Assembly: GCA_933228895.1 (NCBI GenBank)
Contig: OW121850.1
Coordinates: 25,615,773 to 25,679,772, forward strand
DNA: 64,000 bases
Direction of reading: 5' to 3'
Source: Platycnemis pennipes
Lineage: Eukaryota > Arthropoda > Insecta > Odonata > Platycnemididae
Shown here: one piece after another, positions 57,810 through 64,000 of the stretch
How positions within the stretch are numbered: the stretch's first letter is position 1
How the letters are laid out: each line of letters begins with the position of its first letter
The notes under the pieces: generated by a model
Database searches by the model: none
What the model was told of the DNA's origin: nothing
What the model saw: the letters and a program-made list of their open reading frames with translations, nothing else
Program-made: the position numbers and the translations under genes

Positions 57810-60800
57810 TTCGATCAATGTAGGTTTCCCAGGTCAGCTTCCCGTAGAGTTTAAGTGGGTGTAGGAATATCAGCTAAGGGAAGATGAAGGAATTGAAGGT
57901 GTCTCTTGCTAATACAAGTCACTTAGTTCCCCTTCTCCTTTAAAATTTTAAAAACGTCTTTTGGTATTCTTCGCTTAGGTTGGGTTAATTTGGGAAGTCT
58001 GCTGCTAGCCTGGAGGGAAATATCCATTTCCATCCATTCCTCATTTCCATCTCCTCCATTGTCCAATCCATTTCCTCATTTGTCTCCTGTTAGCAAATGT
58101 CCCTTGCGCTGGAACGATTCTGCACCCAACATCTTTGTTGATACTCCTGTGAATGTGAATGTTAATTTCTGCCTACCTTAATTAGTCTCGTATATATAAT
58201 TTTCAACAAGCCAGCTGCTCTACTGCGGATGAATGATTGGTGGTCATAAACATTAGGCACGTCGTTTTAAATATTAAATGCTAGTTCGAATTTCTTAGGT
58301 AGTCAGAGAGCTTCCCCATTGAGCGTTGAAGTAAAGAGGCAGCAGGTAAGAAGGAGAATATTCCGATAAAAAAGGCGATTGATTGGTCCAGATATACGCG
58401 CTAAATCGTAGGATATGTATCGGTTGGAAGAACCTTTATATCCTGTTCATTCGTAATTTATTGTTTAAAGCACTGTTGTTCTATTTAAAACCTAATAATT
58501 TTGCTAGGATATGGTACAATATTATGAAACAGTTTGAAAAGTGAAAACGAAAAATTGATCAACAACTGCTCAATAATTACGAATGGGTATGTCTATTGGG
58601 TTTGCGTGGAGGTTTATAACGAACATCTCTTCATGTTGATTTTGCGTTGAGGGGTATGTGAATCTTTTCTCATCTGTTTTCTGGCCTTTTCACACACTTA
58701 GTTAAACACGCGTCTTTAAATGAAGTCGCTGGATCATGACGGTCTTTGACTTGGTGGCAAGAAATTTCTGCCCTTTTTCTCTCGATTTCTACTGAATCCA
58801 CCCACATCAATGAACACACTTTTCGCCTCCGTCGAGAACGAGGGACTCTTTTCAGTCAAGAAGATGATTTTTCTTACCCCTTTCCTGTCGCAGCATAATG
58901 CCTCAGAGTCTGGCTCTCCACTTGCGTTTTTTGTTTGCAATTTCCTTGTTTGTTCATCCATTTCCCGTCGCGAAAACGACACCAGTTGCTGAGATTTATG
59001 TGCTCGGGGAGGGCGGGGTGAGGACACCGCCGCCGTCGCGATGCTCAGGGAGGGGAAGGGAAAGGGGGAGGTAGGGAGGGAGAGAGGGGGTGGGAGGAAG
59101 GACTGGTCTGTTGGAAAAAGCAGCGGAAGTACACTCCAACTGCCGAAGCGATGGCCATCGCTCACACTGAAGCAGATGACAGATTAACGGGCGAAAAGTA
59201 CGTTCCGGGCGTGCAGATGCAGTGTCCCACCGTCACGGGTTCCGCCCCTCACCGCCCGGAAACAGTATTCGGACCCGGGTGGAGTGAATGCGACCTTCTC
59301 TTTGCTTAATCCATGCTATTAAAAAAATAATTGGAGATTGCGCACTTGCTTTCAAATTTATTTTTGCATTTTAAGTTTTGGGCATTCCACTAAGAATAAC
59401 TTGAGAAACATTGATAAAAATGAAAGCTTATTGTCGTGAGTTTTTATGCACATTTTGGAGTTTTAAAATCTTTATTGAAATTCGTTTATATGCATGAACC
59501 TACTTTATTTTATGGAAATGCAGCAAGAGCTCCAGTAAAATATTGCAAAAAATTCATCCCCATTTGAAAATATTTAACTGGATGCCTCTTTTGATTAGTT
59601 ATTAGGTTCATATATTTACCTACATTGTCTAACATTTCACTCATATTCATTCTTTGGTTTTTTTCTCAGGTGAGCAGAAACTATTCAAAGGAAGAGAATG
59701 GACAAGTGGAATGAACCTTTGGTTTGAAAAAAAACGGATATAAACAATTCTGTAAGTTTAAAATAGGAAAGAATGGGATAAGAGATAATTATTTATTGTT
59801 CATAGTTGCCTGTGTTCAACAGGTTTATTATTAGTTATTATGAATTTTACACAGGATAGGGTCAGTTTTTTTAATGGGTTTCCTCATTCGTATTTACATT
59901 GCCGAACGGATGTATCCCTACGCTTTTTTTAACTTCTGTTCAGCACACAGCACATTTTATAACTACCTTCATTGTATCAATGAGCCTTTTCTTTACCTTC
60001 TCTTCCTCGTTTGTTCGGCATTCGATAATTGCCTCAATAAGCAGTAAGAAAGGAACAAATTCGCAATATCCGTACTTGTTTTATTGTTCTACTGTCCTTT
60101 CCCTAATTTCCGTTTACAACCTTCTTACCCTCCCCCCACAATACGAAGCACTTTATCATTCATCCACTTCACTGGCTGTCATACAAAAATATTTCTTAAC
60201 CATGTCCAAATTTCTAACTGTAGATTAATATTAATACGACAATATAATGCGTCAAAAATTTTGATACCCATAATATGCTATGTAGCAAATGCTTCCTCGT
60301 TATCCACAAACAAATTTTATAGAATACAACATGCATGCATAGTTGATCTGTGGGAATTGTTATAACTTTTTGTTTTGATTTCACTTCTTTTTTGGCGGAA
60401 GAAATTGTCCCCCAGATAATCAATTCATAAACAGTGAAGCCAAATGGAAGTAAATTTGTAATATTTGACTTTCTTGTCTCGTGTGTTTGCAAAACCCCCG
60501 GTTTGAATCGGTTGGAGTCCCAAGAATTAAATTTATAAAGCAAATATGTTTTCTGAGTTTATTTGTAAATATCTCCATTCATATTTCAGCCCAATTCTCC
60601 TAGATTATTTTGTTTGTTTGAAGCCTCATTTACACACTGTGCCGTCGTTTCTCGAAAGGATCACGTGTATTAAGAGGGCTTACATTCGTGATACATGCAA
60701 CATTTACATACTTATCGACTTACGTAATATTCTAAGGGTTTTCTGCTGTCGGCCATTATATCGAGCCTTTTGATAGGACAGCACTTGGCTGGCGTGCGTG

Positions 60801-62200
60801 ACCTTCCCAATGCCGTGATCATTTGTGCCGTTCACGTAATTCTCGATCGATGAGATGAAATTTACGATGCCTGAAGTTTGCTTCCTGAGACTCAAAAAAA
60901 CGAAACACTCCACTTATTTTCCTGGAAATATTTCTCCGCGGCTGCCTCCCCTATCCAAATCCTAGAATCCGAATTTTTTGGGTCATCAGATCAATAGTCA
61001 TCTGAGACGCCATTCGAATCTATTCACAGTGAGGAGTCGGGGAGGGATTATGGAGTGAAAACTACGACACTAGAAAACAAAATCTTCTATCGTATTTTTT
61101 CCTTCACCCGCCAGCCACTTGAGTGAGCCTGGTAATTTTTAAAATTTGAATTTAAGGTGCACAAGTAATATCTTGGCATAAGCAATGGAAAGGTTTCACT
61201 CGTGAAGAGGACCATTTTGTTATTTGAAAGGGAAGGAATCGGCAATTGCGCTTTGAGAGATTGTTGAAGATCACCATGAAGATTTAGAACTTTCATTGTC
61301 CCGAGCCAGTAATTAATACAGACATTGTAAAATAACGCTAAATCGATATTTTACAGCCGAAGATAGGATTCGGATGGCAAGTTAAGTGAATACGCGGAAA
61401 ACGATAGATGAGATAAGTGGCCACATTTTAACTATTTAATATTTTTAGGAGAATACAATGGCCTTTAGATTTCATCTTTCCGGAATAACAGACTAACTTT
61501 TGCCCTTCTAGAATCCAAAGATCTTGTCAATATTTACTTTGGGTACTGATGTTTTGTAAACTTATCTGCGGCGTCTTGTAGTGCTCTGAATTGTGCTATC
61601 TGTGATCGTAATTGAGAGAAGGGAATGGGAGTTAGAGAGAGAAGTATTCGTCTAGTATTTCATTTTATCCGGAACATCGTGCTTGTGACATCAAGTGAAA
61701 TTACTGTGTTTCATTCGCTCTGAAGCGTATCCTCTACCGCCAGGTGTTAACTCGCACGGCTAAGTTTCCGTTTCTAGTTTGAGAGGCATCAACAATCATC
61801 GCCAGTTCCTCAAGACATCCGCGGCCCGTGGTACTGCTTCGAAGGTACCCGCATCTCCTCGGATTCAATGGAGAGGAACACAGGAGGCCACACGCAGGTG
61901 CTGTGGGTTTAGAGGGGCGCAAAGTATTTTAGTGGTGGGGAGGGGATTAGGACGTATGGCAGCTTGATTGAGTTCTTGGAATTTGTGGTATCTGGAGTTG
62001 AAGCGGAAATGATGTGAGATGGAAACTTAAACTAATTCACATAGGTGCCTTGTCTTTCTTAGCTCTCTTTCCTCCAATTGAAGGTAGAAATTCAGATTTA
62101 TATGTTCACCTCCTACATTGTCCTCAGTTTTTCTATCTACTAAATGTTTAACTCTGACTTCACTTGATTGATGAAAAATTTTAAATAGCGCGTTTTAGAT
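57810..62200. other. Mostly AT-rich stretch without recognised gene
   Basis: A G-rich island lies at about 58990-59280. On the minus strand about 60470-60520 has a B-box-like GATTCAAACCGGGGG, perhaps a SINE head. A pyrimidine tract ending in CAG at 59650-59669 precedes a 14-codon frame, too short to call. About 61730-61965 is GC-richer with frames open on both strands. Confidence 0.4.
59005..59100 (+). other. G-quadruplex-prone G-run cluster
   Basis: More than four runs of three or more G occur within 95 bases (GGGAGGGCGGGG, GGGAGGGGAAGGG, GGGGGAGGTAGGGAGGG, GGGGGTGGGAGG). This meets the usual pattern for intramolecular quadruplexes. No function is implied by the sequence alone. Confidence 0.6.
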
Positions 62201-62207
62201 CATAAAA

Positions 62208-62348
62208 TTAGCCTTTTTTACCATTCGCCTTGGTCCCATTGAATGCCTTCTGCGCTGCGAGAGTTTCACCAAATTTCATGTTGATAGTGTTTTTTTTTTG
62301 TTTTGACTGTGGGAAAGTTTCCATCATTTCAATGATCAAAGCTTCCAC
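62208..62348 (-). CDS. Candidate terminal coding exon, unknown protein
   Basis: On the minus strand, a pyrimidine-rich acceptor CCAATTCTTCCTCAG ends at 62349 and is followed by an open frame of 46 codons to TAA at 62208. The translation is balanced and protein-like: VEALIIEMMETFPQSK, a lysine-rich link, MKFGETLAAQKAFNG and a basic end KANGKKG. Only one phase is open across the exon, and it enters at a codon boundary. A donor-like GTAAGTACC (62417-62425) lies 77 bp upstream, but joining it gives a stop, so that intron is not supported; the true upstream exon would lie elsewhere. The frame also continues upstream to an ATG at 62489. I do not recognise the family. Chance remains possible. Confidence 0.3.
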   Translation of the reverse strand: MEALIIEMMETFPQSKQKKNTINMKFGETLAAQKAFNGTKANGKKG

Positions 62349-62673
62349 CTGAGGAAGAATTGGTTGTATATTTGACAATTTGACATATATGCAATTTATA
62401 GCAACCATTGAATATTGGTACTTACTCAACCGCAACCTCTCTCTATTATACAAACCCTCGACATCTCGGTGGACCGTGGACTTTTTCATAAATCTTGGGC
62501 TCTCGGTATGGTGCTGGTAAGGTTATAACACATCTGACCTAGCATAGTTGTAGCTATGAGGCGAACGCAATACCAATCCTCTAGGTGGGATTCTAACTAA
62601 AAGTTCCCTTTTTCATTGTCAGGCTGGCACTATACCGTTTTCACAACCGCGGCCGGAACGCAGGTTGATGTTA

Positions 62674-63008
62674 AGCTACGTTTTCATGTGGCTGTTTTTG
62701 CGTTGACGCACACTGCGCCACCAATCAGAAGCGAGCACGCCAACGCAGCCTGCGTTGCCGTCGGAGTTGGTCAACTTTCATCTTTCTGCGTTGACGCAGC
62801 TGCGTCAGAGCGAGGAACAACGCATTCTACCTGTCATTTGTTCGTCACGTGATCCTTTCGCTGGATTATCACCTATACCACGGTTTACCACCGTCATATG
62901 TTTTGGTGCGTTGCTGCTGGCGCTGCCGGTGACATGAAAACAGGGTATTCTCCTGACTCACAACGCAGCGTCAACGCAACGCAAAAACGGCCACATGAAA
63001 ACGTAGCT
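62674..63008. mobile_element. 335-bp MITE, PIF/Harbinger-like
   Basis: The left end AGCTACGTTTTCATGTGGC (from 62674), then TGTTTTTGCGTTG, is matched inverted at the right end (to 63008) with one difference (T to C) over about 33 bp. Both ends are flanked by TTA (62671-62673 and 63009-63011). The interior is full of variants of GCGTTGACGC and TGCGTTG in both orientations, including CTGCGTTGACGCAGCTGCG near 62785. No protein is encoded. A TTA duplication points to PIF/Harbinger. The ends differ from those of the 1458-bp element at 26537, so the two are different families. Confidence 0.8.
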
Positions 63009-63119
63009 TTAGGCCTGAGGTCATTGAGGACAACTAGGCCTCTCCCGCATTTGATCCTGGATCCCCAGTCAGTAGACTCACCCTTGTTTTCAAGCCTGTA
63101 CCCGCACTAATATGCCCAT

Positions 63120-63216
63120 CAGACCGGGAGCAAAGGTACAAGGATGGGAATGGAAGGACAAGGTTGAGAAAGGGTGGAGAGAAACCCGGCGTCGGCATTA
63201 ACCTGCTCTTTATGTG
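63120..63216 (-). repeat. SINE family A, partial copy abutting a LINE tail
   Basis: AAGGGTGGAGAGAAACCC and GGCGTCGGCATTAACCTGCT match, in minus orientation, the SINE body at 249-275 and the CCACCCTTTCTCC part of copy 2. The match is cut at 63216, where the terminal CATCTACATC repeat of LINE copy 5 begins. Confidence 0.55.
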
Positions 63217-64000
63217 CATCTACATCTATCTACATCCACATTATACCCTGCAAGCCACCTCAAAGGTGTGTGGCAGGGGGTGAATTCTCACCAGACATGC
63301 ACTACATATCATGAATTTAAATGGATTAGTATTAATATATTAGTCTAAACTGCAATATTTACAAAGAATAGCAAACTACACATGCAAAAACGTGCTGTTA
63401 GTTGGGTTACCGTCAAGTCTTTGCACCGACATGCAACTACCTATGCTATGAATTGAATCACTCGTATTGGACATATTTACCGCTATTCATATCCCTAATT
63501 GTACGAGGAAAAAAGGACATTTTGAATCTATCAGTTCGGAAATCAATTTATCTAATTTTGTGATTATGGTCCAGTTTACCGTAGTATGTTACGGTTCGCA
63601 AAATATTTTTATCGTTATCACTGAAAATATTATGTTGGAATATATTTAGGAGATAAAGTCTAAATTTCAACCTGTGGTCTAACAATGATTCCTATTTTAA
63701 TTCATTCAATAAACTGGTTACGCTAATATAGTTATCCTACCGTCCCTTTACAAATCTTGCCGACCTTCGCTGCACACGTTCAAGTTTGTTATTTAGACCG
63801 ATTTCGAAGGGATCCCATACACTGGCAGCATATGCCAAATGAGGTCTAACAAGGGAAAAGTAGCTAATTTGTCGTACATGTTCGTCACATTTACCCAATA
63901 CTCTTTTGATGAATCCCAGTCTACGATTAGCTTGACCCATTATTTCACGTATGTGTTTACCCCAGGATAAATCATGTGTCAGTCTTATTCCTAGATATTT
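63217..64000 (-). mobile_element. LINE (Jockey/CR1-type), copy 5, continuing beyond the window edge
   Basis: From the tail CATCTACATCTATCTAC at 63217 the minus strand shows the hairpin (about 63246-63281), the UTR, then RT-coding sequence up to the window end. The best frame (63737-63940) encodes ANRRLGFIKRVLGKCDEHV, SYFSLVRPHLAYAASVWDP and ERVQRRSARFVKGR. Two TAC/TGG codons of copy 1 are TAG here, just after KGR (near 63735) and near 63695, and the UTR-proximal part is also broken, so this copy is dead. It is close to copies 1 and 2. Homology up to the last base implies that more of the element lies to the right. Confidence 0.85.

Noticed and set aside
62349..62425. 77-bp intron joining 62426 and 62348
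   Set aside because: Donor and acceptor look good, but the only open phase of the downstream exon would need the last upstream codon to be a stop.
1..64000. CRISPR array, operon or prokaryotic gene cluster
   Set aside because: No regularly spaced repeats, no packed genes or ribosome binding sites; everything points to animal nuclear DNA.

Overview
This looks like non-coding, repeat-rich nuclear DNA from an animal, most likely an arthropod (probably an insect). The evidence is long AT-rich stretches, no prokaryote-like packed genes, several 5'-truncated LINE retrotransposons of kinds common in arthropods, tRNA-derived SINEs, and terminal-inverted-repeat DNA elements with TTA target duplications. 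I cannot name the species. I recognise no complete host protein gene; most of the window reads as intergenic or intronic DNA.

The dominant repeat is one LINE group of the Jockey/CR1 type. Only the end of the reverse-transcriptase ORF and the 3' UTR survive, ending in a short TGTAGA-type repeat. Coding copies lie at about 1297-2290 (+), 30505-31236 (+), 43455-43952 (+), 40958-41460 (-) and 63217-64000 (-, running off the edge). Copies of only the 3' end lie near 7085, 33102, 33935, 44491, 50400 and 57150. A sister family with the same 3' hairpin but another UTR is present twice (46982, 55698). A separate RTE-type LINE end is at 6235-6820 (+), with a much more decayed antisense relic of that type near 28200-28450.

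DNA elements: a 1458-bp element (26537-27994) and a 335-bp MITE (62674-63008), both flanked by TTA duplications as in PIF/Harbinger, and a 226-bp foldback-type repeat (4929-5154). SINEs: a head-to-head pair fills 144-666, with partial copies at 36588 and 63120 and other tRNA-like heads near 712, 1158, 13872 and 40855. Five hammerhead-ribozyme-like motifs, of the kind reported in Penelope-like retroelements, are scattered at 14338, 22081, 22780, 44392 and 52620.

Between these repeats, the AT-rich background is broken about every 3 kb by GC-rich, often strand-skewed (C+T or G-rich) islands of 200-1200 bp. These islands account for most long open frames, which often overlap on both strands and look like low-complexity translation, not genes. 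The best leads for real coding sequence are weak: a possible terminal exon at 62208-62348 (-) and a 124-codon frame at 47722-48096 (+) followed by a polyadenylation signal. A tandem 234-bp duplication at 43071-44039, whose second unit is split by a LINE, gives a clear order of events.
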